Shown: positions 1 to 11,328 of the stretch, piece after piece
How positions within the stretch are numbered: position 1 is the stretch's first letter
How the letters are laid out: each line of letters begins with the position of its first letter
Assembly: GCA_019188255.1 (NCBI GenBank)
Contig: JAETXT010000010.1
Location: 124,001 to 188,000, forward strand
Length of the DNA: 64,000 nt
Direction of reading: 5' to 3'
Source: Verticillium longisporum
Lineage: Eukaryota; Ascomycota; Sordariomycetes; Glomerellales; Plectosphaerellaceae
Made by a program: the position numbers and the translations under genes
Notes under the pieces: model-generated
The model's input: the letters and a program-made list of their open reading frames with translations, nothing else
What the model was told of the DNA's origin: nothing
Databases searched by the model: none

Positions 1-357
1 GTCAGGGAGGAGAGGGCTATCGTCATGAATGATGGCGCTGTCAAGAGCGCTGGCGTTGAATCGGAGGGTGGCGTCGAGAGGGCTGATCTTCAGGAGGACA
101 GTCTGGGACTCGGAGGCAAGGCCGCCCTTGCGGCTGTGGCTCTGAGCTCGTGGATGCTGCTCATGACGGCCATTTACTTCCACACTTGGTTCGAGAAGGT
201 AAGGCTGTCAAGTCACACATCAAGGCATTGCTATAGACTTGCTAACTCGGAACAGTTTACTGGGCTCTTGACCGCTCTGACCGCACTGTACACCCTATAT
301 GTACTTCCACGATTTGTGCCGGCACTCCGCCAGGTTGTCGGATTGCCTGGAGTGTGA
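1..357 (+). CDS. C-terminal end of an unknown membrane protein (5' partial)
   Basis: The frame is open from the first base of the window, so this is probably the 3' end of a gene that starts upstream; the ATG at 25 need not be the start. A 57-nt intron at 199..255 (GTAAGG donor, GCTAAC branch site, AACAG acceptor) is phase 0 and a multiple of three, so it also reads through as an open frame. Splicing joins ...HTWFEK to FTGLLTAL... . The spliced end has two hydrophobic stretches, one around SSWMLLMTAIYF and one around GLLTALTALYTLYVL, which suggests a pair of membrane helices and a short tail ending in GLPGV. I do not recognise the family. The intron and hydrophobic pattern support a real gene; the function is unknown. 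Confidence 0.55.
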   Translation, partial: VREERAIVMNDGAVKSAGVESEGGVERADLQEDSLGLGGKAALAAVALSSWMLLMTAIYFHTWFEKVRLSSHTSRHCYRLANSEQFTGLLTALTALYTLYVLPRFVPALRQVVGLPGV

Positions 358-3300
358 GGACGACGCGAATCGATTGCTGCGCCAAAAGCACCAAGTCACG
401 GTCTCGGAGATGATGTAACGACGGGAATCGCATCCGTCGTATTGCTGAAATAATCAAGCTATGCTGAGCGTCACTGTAATGAGGAAACGGAGGAGGCGTC
501 TTGGCGAACGACCTGTCACTATTTCCGGGGGAGTCAGGCGTATGGGAGACAGAAGTGCTGATGTACCTGATTAGCATAGTCACGAGGGCAAAAAGAAAAA
601 GCATCTTTACTCTTATGTTCTTGTCCTTCTTCTCTCCCTGATCGTGTGGGCAGATGAGAGAGCCTCCACCTGAAGACTAGCACACTTGTCATCAAGCATG
701 TTCAAAATGTTTCGCACCGAACTCAACACGCCACCGCTAATCTCCCGCATAAGTTCGCCTGTCTCGGAAGCTTGCTGACGGCCTGATCTAGTTCGCCACC
801 GAGAAACAAAGCCACGAGCAGGGTATGCACTATTATGGGGAAGCAATGCTCGTAGCCTTCTGTCTCAGGAAGCACGATCAAGGTTCTGAAAGCCCGCGAG
901 AAAACTGCAGAATCGTGACTTCCTACGCAGGGTTGTCCCCACCTCGCAGGTCTCCTCCGGGAAGTCGGTCACCCTACCTGTTCCCCCGCTCCGGGCAAGA
1001 CTGCTATGGTTTGGGAGACAACAAGAAGCATCGACTATCACCGATGGGAAGGTTCATCCCGCTTCTCCGTTCTCGCGTCCGTGAAGTTCCTGGACCAAAT
1101 CGCTCTCGAAGCGCTCAGAGCACTCACCGCAATCAGCTCTGAAGTGCGCGGGCAATGCCCAGGGACAAGCCGCAAGGCGTCTCGGAGGGGACTCCTGCAC
1201 GGCAGTCGTTTGCAGCTTGCCACTCCCATCTGGCCTGCGTCTCTTGCCGAGCTGCAGGCGATCGACTGTCGGGACGACCGGCGATGGTCAGCTTCAAATC
1301 GAGATAAGCGGCGCTATCTCCTTCGTAATCCTAGGATGAAAGCCGACGTGGAGGCCGATGGTACTCTGCTCCGGAGATGAAGTGCAAGACATGTTACGGG
1401 GATGTCGTCATTTGAAAAACTTCAATCATTAGGAAAGTCGGTTTTGGTCATGTTCTTGAGTAGAAAGATCGTTCTAATTTAGTGGGAATATCGAGGTCGT
1501 CTAGGTTGGCAGGTAAGTTTCAAAAGACTTTACTTGACTTCATATGGCCCGACGAGGTATCAGGCCGAGCCTTCATTGTTTGAATATTTGCCAAGATAGC
1601 CTTGGAGAAGAATCATTGCTTCTCCTCAGTTGAGGGGGAAATCTTGTCTCTCGCAGCCGTTGATGGTCTCAAGACTGCTCTCTTGGTTGCCAATAATCCA
1701 TGTAGGTCAAATCTGACGAAATTCTAGGCCACTGGAGTTCCACCAATAACCCTGAAGCAGGAGGGGAGGAAAGATGCCGGGGCCTACGTGGTCAGGTTCT
1801 TTGATGCGGGTGCTGTGGCCCGTCGTTAGGCTCGCCCACTGCGAACAGCGGTAAGCTCCCTTCACAGCTCTCGAACCACTGCGGCGTTTTCTGCCAAAGA
1901 CTTTTTATTGGATGAATTGTGCATACCATACTGCAGGGGTATATACTTTGGATCCAGACCATTGATCCCTCCGTTATGTTCAGCGGCGTCCAGCAGGAGG
2001 GGCCAACGAGCTACCTACTTTTGAACATCGCCAAAGAGGACCACAGCTCACAGCGAGCTCATTACGGCAAGCGACCATGATATCATATGTGAGAATTCAG
2101 CTGATGACCCAAGATGGCCCCTTCTGGTAATGCGCAAACACTCGAGTAAACTTCGGGAAATCCAGCCTTCGGTACGGGTCCGGATGGCTGGTCCCCGGTT
2201 TGGCCCTAGCTGTCAAACGATCGGACGCACGCTGGGGTTCTTGAGATGCATGAGCCAAAGCAATCAGCCGATTACTGTTGTGGCACAACCGGGTTCCCGG
2301 ACCTTGGGCACAAAAGCTAGGGCTACCGAGGCTAAAGAAAAGACCCTATCGCAACTTCACCGATTCATTGTGGAGATGTCTGGGGTCTCCAAAGAGACAT
2401 GACCAGCGCGAAAATCAGTGAGTTGGTAGCTAGCCAGATTTGCACGGGGTCACTCGTCTTGTTGCCACAGATCCCTTCATTCAGGCGATGAGCAGTCTGC
2501 TCAAGGTCAGCAGTCTGGCCACTGCCATGTCCATGCTGAGCGGGCAGCGAATCGAAAACCGTGGCATCTGCAAGTGCCGGCCTGAATACGCCACTTTGTG
2601 GAACCCTTCTTCACGAACAGGGGCTCATGCAACTCACATTGGCCATGCCTGAGGGGGCAAGCATCCTTGTCTTGGCGAATGTTCAGGCTTCCCTGGATCT
2701 TGACCTTTCCTAACTTCCCCACCCATGCACTGGACCGGTCAACCCGCAAACAGCAGTGACACCTCACAACTCACCCAAGCACCCGGGATGCGGAAACAAT
2801 CACGGCCTGAGGGAGCAACGTCAGCCAGATCGAGCGGTCCTCACATATGGCCATGGAGGCGGCTGCTTCTTTGACTATGGTACTATGACTGGGGTGACCA
2901 TGCGTAGAACCCCAAGGACGATGACACCAGCCTTGAGAACTAAACAGTTTGTAACAAAAATGTCTAGATTCATATCAAGGGCTCGGAATTCTCGTATCAA
3001 ATATCTTCCCTCTGGCTAGACAGGAAGTCCCAAAGCTGACTGGATGTTCTCGGTCATTGTTGTTGGTCAGCGCTGCTTCGAGCATCAAGGATCTCGCCTC
3101 CGGCCCACCATTCCTATTTGTGATATCCCTACGGCTATCATTGAGGACAGAATTTCGATTTTCTGCAGCTATGTGTGTCCTCATTAATGGTCCTCCACCT
3201 CAAATAAAAAAAAGTTTGATTTCGTTTCCTTTTGGAACGAAGATTGCCATCGTGCGGGACAGTTTACTGGCATCTCATGAGCCGGGGCATTCAACTTTCC

Positions 3301-4565
3301 TGTGTAAAACATGCCCGGGCAAGACGGCGAGCTACCCGTCCCGCTACGGGACGCAGCCCCTGCTTGGAGCAGGCATAATGTCAAGATACATTCAGTCGAA
3401 ATGTGATGAGTCTCTTTCCTACACAATGTGAGCGTGGGGCTACAATGGAGCCATCATCTATTGGTTTTTTAACAAGATCATGGGACCTCCTATTTCATGC
3501 CATGCACTCGATAAGCTGCTTTTCTTACGGGCCACGAGAGCTCCCTGATACTTCTCATTCTACAATCAAAAAATCGACCGACACGTTCCCAACCCTAGGT
3601 CAACAAGGCTTACACCTTCAGGTTGGCATAACTGTCAGACCCAGCACTTGAGAATTCAATCATTTTAAAATACTTCTCCAAACGCGCCCTTGAGCACGTA
3701 CAGCTGTCAAACGCGTATTTTCCACAATTAACAAGATACCGAGTTGAAGAATACTCAGAGTCACCGAGCTCCTCCACGCTGCCACCGCCGGCACCTCACA
3801 CCTCCTGTGTCACTTGTCCTTTCCGCACCACAGACCCAGCTCCAGACCATCTATACGCCAGTCATTCTCGCAGACGGCCATCCACATCGCATAACCCCAT
3901 ACCTGCGCGCTCAACTCAGACAACGCGCAGAAGCCCAGTGGAAGGCATAGAACAAGCGGTGTACACGTCTTGCCGTCTGACACTGACTCCAGGACCACCT
4001 TGTTCATCTATCGGCACATCCGAGTGAATCCGAGTCTAAAGATGTTTATCAACAGAGACGCGCCCCGGGCGGTATTTCGAGAAGCTTGCCCAGAGAGCTT
4101 TGCCACTCCATATCTAGGGTCTTTGCGACACTACACCTGCTCATCGCAGCCGCACTTTTACTTGGATAATCAACCACGCGGTATTCCTTCGGGCTGCAGC
4201 CACGTAAAGCAAGCGATTCACCATCCGTATGATCAAATATTGCGGAGAAGCTCCCAGCACCTTCATGACCGGGGCTTTCCGATCAAGCAGAACATGATGG
4301 AAAACACGGGACAGTGGCCGACACAGGGGGCTGACAGTCTGTCAGACAGCTTCGAGGTACGTGTTGGCTTGATCACAGCCCACAGTTTTGCCTCTCCATT
4401 CGTGCATGATGCACCACATTTCGATATGTGACAGAAACATATACTCCTCATCTGCTTGTCATGTCAGGCAACTGCTAACAATGAGGCAAGGACAAACAGC
4501 TCCACAACGGATACCTGTCAGGGTCAGCCGGAAGCCCCTATTCACGTACAGAGCTTTATCACGAC
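358..4565. other. 4.2 kb without a recognisable gene
   Basis: The longest frames here are about 80-150 codons, lie on both strands, overlap each other, and contain no family motif I recognise. Frequent stops and an ordinary base composition suggest intergenic DNA or degraded sequence. The part nearest 4566 is probably promoter and 5' UTR of the Myb-like gene. A pair of adjacent hairpins lies at 3337..3373. Confidence 0.5.
3337..3373. repeat. Two adjacent perfect hairpins
   Basis: CGTCCCG-CTA-CGGGACG (3337..3353) is a 7-bp stem with a 3-nt loop. CCTGCT-TGG-AGCAGG (3359..3373) is a 6-bp stem with a 3-nt loop, 5 nt away. No poly-T tract or gene end adjoins them. They could be a remnant of a structured RNA or of an element terminus; no function is claimed. 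Confidence 0.5.
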
Positions 4566-5901
4566 ATGGGTTTGCAACATGTGCCGACCACTCTATCGTC
4601 CTATCCACGCCACATCCATCCCATTCCATCCCAGTTCCCAGAGTTTTCTTTTCACGATATGATAGAAGGCATAATCCCAGATGGCATGGCATCTTTGCCT
4701 CATGGTCAGATTGATCAGGGGCTCCATCAGACTGTACCTATGCACGGTCTTTCTGCCCATCATTTATGCGCAGCAATATACAACGACTTGGTCGATAACC
4801 CGGGTTGCGTTCTGGAAACTTTCGGCAGTTTCTCTTCTGCTTCACAAGACACCAGTGTCTCTCAAGGTCTTGGTGCTGTCAGTAGCTCCTTCAGCTCAAC
4901 CGGTAGCAGCGGTGCTGCCGATTCCTTCCATCCCTTCGAATCCAGCTCCTGCTCGCAGTTTGAAGGACAATCCTCGAGCTCTCGAACTCTCTACCCACAA
5001 GACCTCCGCAGCAGGATGCCCTCGCCCTGTATGTCTGACATGGGAAGAGAAACGGCGCTCGAAGCCGGAGGGAACTCTCAGATAGCAGACGCGCCCGACA
5101 CTGCGTCAAGATTGCCGGTCAAGACCAAAAGAGGCAAGAGCAAGCCTGGCCGAACCTCGAAGTCAAAGCAATTTTCGAATCGGGCGATTCAGCCAAAGAC
5201 AGCCGAGTCCAAGGGTGCTGCTGGCATCCGCAAAGAGCTTCCAGACAGAGCAACCAAGTCCCTGAAGCCACGATCCGGCTCGCCGAAGCCCTCCAATGGC
5301 GTTTTGGCAAGGCCAAAGTCTTGTCAGATCATGTCAAACCCTCCGGTTTCTGTCCAGGGCACAGTTCCGGTATCCATGCCGATACAGAGGGACCAGTTAC
5401 ATGCGCCGGTCAAGCCCGTGTCATCTACCGACTGGAGCATGGAGCGCCTGGCCAAGGACGAATTTCTCCTCCGCTCAAAGCGTGAGGGCATGACATATCG
5501 TGAGATACGGAAAGCAGGAGGCTTCCGCGAAGCTGAGAGCACACTTCGCGGGCGGTACCGCACGCTGACGAAGAAGAAGGAAGAGAGGGTGCGCAGGCCA
5601 GAATGGGAAGACCAAGATGCATGTATTTTCCTTACCTGGTCCCGCCAAGTGCTTCTCTTCAGCAGAATGCTAACGATTATTTTGGCAGGTTCAACTCCTT
5701 CGTAAAGGGGTGGCCAAATTCGCCAAGGAAGCAGAGAATGGTCGGATGAAAGTACCTTGGAAGCAAGTGGCTGAGTACATCCAGCAAAAGGGCGGTTCCT
5801 ACCTCTTTGGCAATGCAACATGTCGAAAGAAGTGGGATGAACTTGTTCAGAATGGAGACGAGAACGGTGATTACGGCGACGAAGAGGAGTGCATGGAGTA
5901 G
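4566..5901 (+). CDS. Myb/SANT-like DNA-binding domain protein
   Basis: This is probably a nuclear DNA-binding regulator. The first ~280 residues are low-complexity (Ser/Gln/Pro-rich, then Lys/Arg-rich with stretches such as KTKRGKSKPGR). The C-terminal ~130 residues match a fungal family: DWSMERLAKDEFLLRSK, then AESTLRGRYRTLTK, a tryptophan-containing PEWEDQD helix, then VPWKQVAEYI and GNATCRKKWDELV. The last two blocks are separated from the first by an intron ending at 5688 (GCTAAC branch, TTGGCAG). Keeping the family frame (VQLLRKG...) requires a GC-AG intron at 5619..5688 (70 nt, GCATGT donor), giving about 421 aa. A GT-AG alternative at 5649..5688 would be only 40 nt. The GT at 5623 gives an immediate stop. 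Start 4566 is the first ATG in the long frame; the upstream boundary is uncertain. Targets are unknown. Confidence 0.75.
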
Positions 5902-6220
5902 ACTCGATGACACGGGGGTTGGGGGTTGGGGGGGGGGGGTTCATTCAGGAGATGGAGACTGGTCTAGCTGGGAGGCACTTGGGGTGACCGACTCAATCAA
6001 TGAAGTTGGAATTGAGGGTGGGTTCGATTAATGCCGCCGGCTGAATTCTAAAACGAGGGATCTTGGTGTTGATCACCATGTTTGCGTGTCTTGCAGAGCG
6101 TCTCGAGGGTTTGCCATTGCTGGGCACGGCGTGTTTGCTTGATTGATTTTTTTTTCGTCACAAATTGAAAAATAAAAATGGACGAATCGCCGACAAAGGC
6201 TGATTTCAATACATGTCATC
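5902..6220. other. Convergent 3' region between Myb-like gene and apa2
   Basis: About 320 bp between two converging gene ends. It contains a G-rich run set just after the Myb-like stop codon and a T9 tract near 6147 followed by AAAATAAAAATG-type A-rich sequence, suitable for 3'-end formation. No gene is visible. Confidence 0.6.
5914..5939 (+). repeat. G-quadruplex-capable G tracts
   Basis: Runs of 5, 5 and 12 G are separated by TT, starting 13 nt after the stop codon of the Myb-like gene. The 12-G run can supply two G tracts, so the four needed for an intramolecular quadruplex are present on the coding strand, in the presumed 3' UTR. Confidence 0.6.
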
Positions 6221-7286
6221 TCAAAGTCTACCTGACTTGCTGTCGGCAGTCGGGATTCCGATTCTCGATAAAATGGCCGCTAAGGTGGATGCACCCATGT
6301 CGATATCCTCGCGTAGTGCATCCCACTCCGCTTCACTTTTGACGAGCGCTGTTCCTGCAAGAACCGTGCCGTTGAGACTCAAAGTTACCTCTGTCCGGCT
6401 GTCTCCTGTCTGAACAGTAAAACCGTCACGTAGGCGAGGGCAGACCACAAGTCGCGTCTTCGTTAATGCCATGTTGTAGCTGATTTCAGCTTTACCAGAA
6501 CCTGACGGGGGGGAATCATCCAATTCTCCCACATGCTCCTTTACCGCCGCAACAGCACGACGGTAGAGGATCAAGTAAATCTCATGTAGCCTTTCCATCG
6601 AGGTCTCATGCCCAATGTCGCTGGAAAACGTCTTGAACGGTGCATCTTTCTGATCAAGCCGATCGGCCAAAATAGTCCAGTCCCCGATGTCTTCCAGGCC
6701 AGCCTTCATCTGAGCTACTGGCAGTAACTGAATATGCCGGTGGGGCTGGCTCGCTCCCGAATGAGATCCGCTGTTGAAGAAGGCGAACAACTCACCATCC
6801 GTATTGGTGTCAAGACCGTATTGTCGGTATGCTTCGATACAGGCATACGTCGCGGCGAGATCATTGGCCTCGAGTAGATGAGTCTGCTCCTTGAAATCTT
6901 TGGTGGCGAGTATGAAGTGCTCAGGGACAATAGCGAATTTGTTGAGAACGAGGTTGTGTGCCGGGGCGATTTCACCAACATAAAGAGGACCGTTCTCTGG
7001 GCTCTCGAAAGGGTCGAATGGCTTTTGTGTTGTGGCGGCAGTTTTGGACTTGGGCGCGGTAGGTTTACTTGCCAAAGCTGGGGCAAATCGTAGTTGGAAC
7101 TGTAAGTCATGTGAGTGAAGGACTTCGCAACCAAGTCTTTCAAGCTCGCCGACGTACGGGTATGGAGCTGGGGGCAATAATCGTCACTTGAGTCTCGAAG
7201 TAGGTGAGGTCTCCCTGGGATCTGGCCCGGCCGAAAGCAGCCTGCACCACCTCGGGAAGCCTATGGGGGACTTTGGGGAGAGGCAT
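6221..7286 (-). CDS. apa2: ATP adenylyltransferase (Ap4A phosphorylase)
   Basis: It phosphorolyses diadenosine tetraphosphate to ADP and ATP, a cytosolic nucleotide-salvage reaction. Two exons: 7286..7158 and 7099..6221, with a 58-nt intron (GTACGT donor, CTTACAG acceptor), giving about 335 aa, the usual size for yeast and fungal Apa2. The splice joins TIIAPSSIP to FQLRFAPALASKP, which restores the family block before the catalytic core. The HIT-like active site reads SQPHRHIQ (His-x-His-x-Gln), preceded by FFNSGSHSGA. Start 7286 (MPLPKVPHRLPEVV) fits the short N-terminal helix of the family; longer frames upstream lack support. The gene is intact. It converges with the Myb-like gene and lies head-to-tail after the MRL1-like gene. 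Confidence 0.9.
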
Positions 7287-7745
7287 GGCGAGATGATGTG
7301 GTGGCAAATCGCAATTTCTGGCTCGTGGTGATGGAAGACCTGGAGTTTGGTCAGGTTGAAGGCCAAGGGAGGCTACTAGGCAGTGACGTGTGCAGATCTC
7401 ACCGAACGTCACCGAGACGTAGGCACACGGCGAAATTCGGCAACGATCTTTGAAGACAGTCCTGCAAATCCAAAGCGTCCGAAACAGCAACACCATGGAT
7501 TCGCGGGGAAAAAAAGCACGTCTAAGGTCAATTAATCATTCCAATGTTATACAGTCTACGTTCTAATCATCCCACTCCTCATCTAGCTGGTCAATCAAAC
7601 GGTTTTCATCCTCTCGGTTCCGACTCCTACTCGGTGAGCCAGCCAGATGGCTGTAGCCTCGTCGTCCAGGAAGCAGCCTCGAGCACAGCGAAAGGGCTGC
7701 ATAGAAGACATCCTGTTGAACACGCACACGTCAGCCATGGACAGA
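7287..7745. other. Intergenic, apa2 promoter region
   Basis: About 460 bp between the end of the MRL1-like gene and the start of apa2, both on the minus strand. It should hold the apa2 promoter and 5' UTR. An A6 run near 7507 and no distinct motif; no gene seen. Confidence 0.5.
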
Positions 7746-8766
7746 TCACTTCCGAGGCGACCGCGAAGCAAAGATGCATAGGAGTCGCTTAAGCAGTCGC
7801 CCGAGCAGGAGGAAGCGTACGCATATGAAGTTCCAGATGCCCGCCCACAGAGTATAGTTGGGCAGCTGACGCCAACCGCGGGCGTGCTCTACAGTGCGGT
7901 TGTAGAACACACCGCCGCCAAAGTACACGAGCACGGCAATGGCAAAAATAATGGCAAAGACGCTGCCGGGGCCGACACTGCCAGGCTGGTGCGGTTCTGC
8001 GCGAGCGCAAGCATGTGCCGATCTGATCTCGAAGAAGTAGGCGCATTCTTCAGGGTCGGTGCTCACGAAGGAGACGCCTATTTGGCCTGCAAGCTGCTCC
8101 GGCTCACAGTGGAAGGACAGGGTCGCCGACTTGCGGCGGACTGGTTTGTTCTTCTTTTCGTCGCCGGAATCTGTCGCTTCGGCGAGTTTCTCTCCGGCAA
8201 AGCCCTTGTAGGAATCGTGCGAATCTTCGCGCTTCGTTTTGTTATTATCCTTGGGTTTATCCGCCCCGCATGGTGATCCGCCTGTATATTGTAGGACGAG
8301 CATGCGGCCGTGGCTTTGAAGATCTAGAGATGTTTGTCTGTAGCACATCAATCAGTCATTGTCCCGACGGCACCGGCCAAAGACTCATGGCAACGAACCC
8401 TATAGAGTAGACTTCATCCTTGTATGTGTAGTAGGCGCTGACGTTTTTCCACTCGTCCTTGCCTAGCCCAACGACATGCTCGACAGGATCCGCGACCGGC
8501 GCGCAAATGTTGAGTGTGAAGTTTCGTCCATAATCATAGCCCCTTGCGTGGTAATCGCTCGTTGCCGAACCACTTTTCGCAGTCTTGCCCTCCTCGGGGA
8601 TTGCGGCAATGTCGGGTCGAAGGTCAAAGAATGCGCCGCTCGTCTTTGAAACAGCTGTACACGCCGGTGGGCTAGGTGTCGTCGATGGCTTTTCCTCCGC
8701 AGCAAACGAGACGCTTGCCGAAGCGGCGAGGAGCAGGGTGAGAGCGCGGTTCGTAGGGAAATGCAT
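7746..8766 (-). CDS. MRL1-like protein with mannose-6-phosphate receptor homology domain
   Basis: Predicted type I membrane protein of the late secretory pathway; yeast Mrl1 helps deliver vacuolar hydrolases. Exons 8766..8399 and 8337..7746 are separated by a 61-nt intron (GTTCGT donor, GTGCTACAG acceptor). The splice joins DEVYSIG to QTSLDLQSHGRMLVLQYTGGSPC, an evident continuation of the domain, giving about 319 aa. The N-terminus MHFPTNRALTLLLAASASVSFA is a signal peptide. The lumenal domain has FTLNICAPV, VSAYYTY and TLSFHCEPE. One transmembrane helix lies near residues 248-268 (FAIIFAIAVLVYFGGGVFY), followed by a basic, hydrophobic cytosolic tail. The lumenal insert with many Lys/Glu between about 145 and 190 is low-complexity. 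Domain assignment is firm; Mrl1 versus Atg27-type role is inferred. Confidence 0.82.
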
Positions 8767-9748
8767 CGTGTTTCAATGGTCTCAGCTCAGGGGGTCGCCG
8801 TGGAGAGTAATTGAAGGCGCCGGGTGGCGCGATGGGACGCGTCGAAAAAGCGATGCTAATATCATCAATTGAAAGAGGCGGATCGATAGAAGGAGAATAG
8901 CAGAGCTGCAGGTCGCGGTTGTCAATCAGCCTGACGTCAAAGTCGTCATGTGCATTCAACAGTCTAATGTCTCTTGTCAAGCCAAATTGGTAGAGGTATC
9001 GAACATGGAACACCTGGCCATTCATCAGCCTCGTACAAGACACGCGGCAATTGGCGGGCTGGCCAAGCCATCCACCATTTCGACCTACCTGTCGGCACCG
9101 CCTTGGGTGTAATAAGACCTGCTGACTGGTGGCCGACAGTGGAGAGATGAGCGAAGGCGACAGGACACCATTCATCCGAGAAATACCCGTGTGACGAATC
9201 CACAGTGACCTCATCACTTCAATCTAACTGCCGGCTGGTCATCTTGGGACTTGATGTTCTCAAGGCACAAGGCAATGCATGTCCCTGCGATGCGAATACT
9301 GAAGGTACTGACGTACCTAGGTAGTCAACACAGTCAACGAGGTCAGAGAATGGCCAAATCGGCCAGTCACGCTTTCCTCATTACGAGTACGAGGGTCTGT
9401 TGCCCAGCATGGTTCGATATGGAAGAGATCCCGAGAGCAGTGTGGGGCGGTCATTTGGTTCCTCCGAGCCCCATGTTGTCGATTGACTTGCTCCAGGGAC
9501 CAATCAAGTGTGAGCATCATCGAAATTGAATCAACCCGACCGTGCTTCAACTCGTCAGGTCACCCGGAAGTCAAGATCCCCGGCTGCAAAGCTTCTGTTG
9601 GGCCTTCCTCAAGTTCGCGCCAACTGTCGCCAATCGGCCCCCGCGCATTCCGAGCAGTGCCTATTCTCCCTCTTCCATAAGAGAGAGAGCCTGCGCGCCC
9701 ATCAACCAGCAGTACACCAGGGTCAACAGGACAGACCCCAACTACACC
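8767..9748. promoter_or_regulatory. Divergent promoter region, MRL1-like gene and ERG24
   Basis: About 980 bp between start codons that point away from each other. It contains the palindrome TACCTAGGTA (9314..9323). I looked for obvious sterol-response (TCGTATA-type) motifs and saw none. A 181-codon frame on the minus strand (8672..9217) is a shadow of this spacer. Confidence 0.5.
9314..9323. repeat. TACCTAGGTA palindrome, copy 1
   Basis: Perfect 10-bp palindrome in the divergent promoter between the MRL1-like gene and ERG24, about 425 bp upstream of the ERG24 start. Other perfect copies are at 47987..47998 and 53283..53292. Confidence 0.6.
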
Positions 9749-11328
9749 ATGGCTGGACTGAAAAAGGAGGTCGCATCTAGCGCCCCGCCTCATGGCTACC
9801 ACTTCGGCGGACCGTAAGTTTTACCCAAGAAGGACAAGGCAGAATCGGACTGACAGTCTCTAGTTGGGGTACCGCCGGCGTTTCTACCATCCTCCCTATT
9901 GTCGTGTACGCCCTCGCGTTCGCCTGCAACGACGTCTCCGGCTGCCCTGCCCCGTCTCTCCTCGACCCGAAGAATATCGACTTGGCGCAGCTTAAGCGTG
10001 AGGTTGGATGGCCAGAAGAAGGCATTTGGGGCCTAGGTAGTTTCAACGCTACTCTAGCCGTTGTTGGGTACTTCTTCTTCAACGCCCTACTGTACCGATT
10101 CCTTCCTGCTCAGGAAGTTGATGGTGTCGTACTGGCCTCTGGCGGCAAGTTGAAGTATAGGTTCAACTGTATGTTGTACTTCCTTCCCTTCTACTCAATC
10201 ACCGAGTTCTAATTATTCCCAGCTTTTGCATCGAGCATGTTCATCGTTGCGATCCTTGCCGCCGGGACTGCCCTTGAGGGCGCCGACTGGGCTCTCTGGG
10301 TCTACATCTCCGACAACTATATACAGATTCTCACAGCCAATATGATTTTGGCGTTTGTTATTGCCACCTATGTCTACGTTCGCAGCTTCAGCGTTAAGCC
10401 TGGGAACAAGGAGAACCGCGAGCTTGCCGAGGGTGGCCACTCAGGCAACCTCATTTACGACTGGTTCATTGGCCGCGAGCTCAACCCGCGCGTCACGATC
10501 CCAATCATTGGCGAGGTTGACATCAAGCACTGGATGGAGGTCCGCCCTGGCCTTCTCGGCTGGGCCATCCTCAATTTTGCCTGGATCGCCAAGCAGTACC
10601 GCACATTTGGCTTCGTCTCCAACAGCATCATCTTCATTTCGGCCATTCAGTTCCTCTACACGGTAGATTGCTGGTGGAACGAGCCTGCCATTCTGACGAC
10701 CATCGACATTACCACCGATGGGTTCGGCTTCATGCTATCCTTTGGCGACATTGCATGGCTTCCATTCATCTACTCTATGCAGACGCGGTACCTGTCGATG
10801 TACCCCGTATCCCTGAACGCCTTTCAGGTGACTACCATTGGAGCTACCATCTGCCTGGCCTATTACATCTTCCGTGCCTCCAACAACCAGAAGAACAAGT
10901 TCCGCACCAACCCCAACGACCCCAGCGTTGCCCATCTCAAGTACATTGAGACCAAGGCTGGCACTCGCCTTCTCATCTCTGGCTGGTGGGGTGTCGCCCG
11001 CCACATCAACTACCTTGGCGATTGGCTCCAGGCGTGGCCATACTCTCTTCCCACAGGCATGTCGGGTTACCAGATTCTGACTGCGGGTTCCGGCCTAGTT
11101 GAGCAGGGCGTAGAGGGTGCCTTCAAGACCCTCGACGGTCGTGAGGTGGTGCAGGGTGCTGCTCGCGGCTGGGGCATTCCTGTTACGTACTTTTACGTGC
11201 TTTACTTCGCGATCCTGCTCATCCACCGTGACCGCCGCGACGATGACAAGTGCGCACGTAAGTACGGTGATGACTGGGAGAAGTACAAGAAGATTGTCAG
11301 GTGGAAGATTCTTCCTGGCGTGTATTAG
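9749..11328 (+). CDS. erg24: Delta(14)-sterol reductase (sterol C-14 reductase)
   Basis: It reduces the C14-C15 double bond of sterols after C14 demethylation in ergosterol synthesis, in the endoplasmic reticulum, using NADPH. Three exons: 9749..9813, 9864..10168 and 10223..11328, with 50- and 54-nt introns (GTAAGT...CTCTAG and GTATGT...CCCAG), giving about 491 aa with many hydrophobic segments. The family signature LLISGWWGVARHINYLGD is present, with NLIYDWFIGRELNP upstream and a C-terminal RDDDKCARKYG...W..YK block ending in ILPGVY, typical of the ERG4/ERG24 family. The start sits in a strong context (CACCATGGCT). The gene is intact and single-copy here. Family alternatives (ERG4, C24 reductase) are less likely, because residues around the N-terminal HYEFGGP-like block (HGYHFGGP) match C14 reductases. 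Confidence 0.93.

Noticed and set aside
8672..9217. 181-codon minus frame upstream of the MRL1-like gene
   Set aside because: Overlaps the signal-peptide exon in another frame and the divergent promoter; no recognisable domain.
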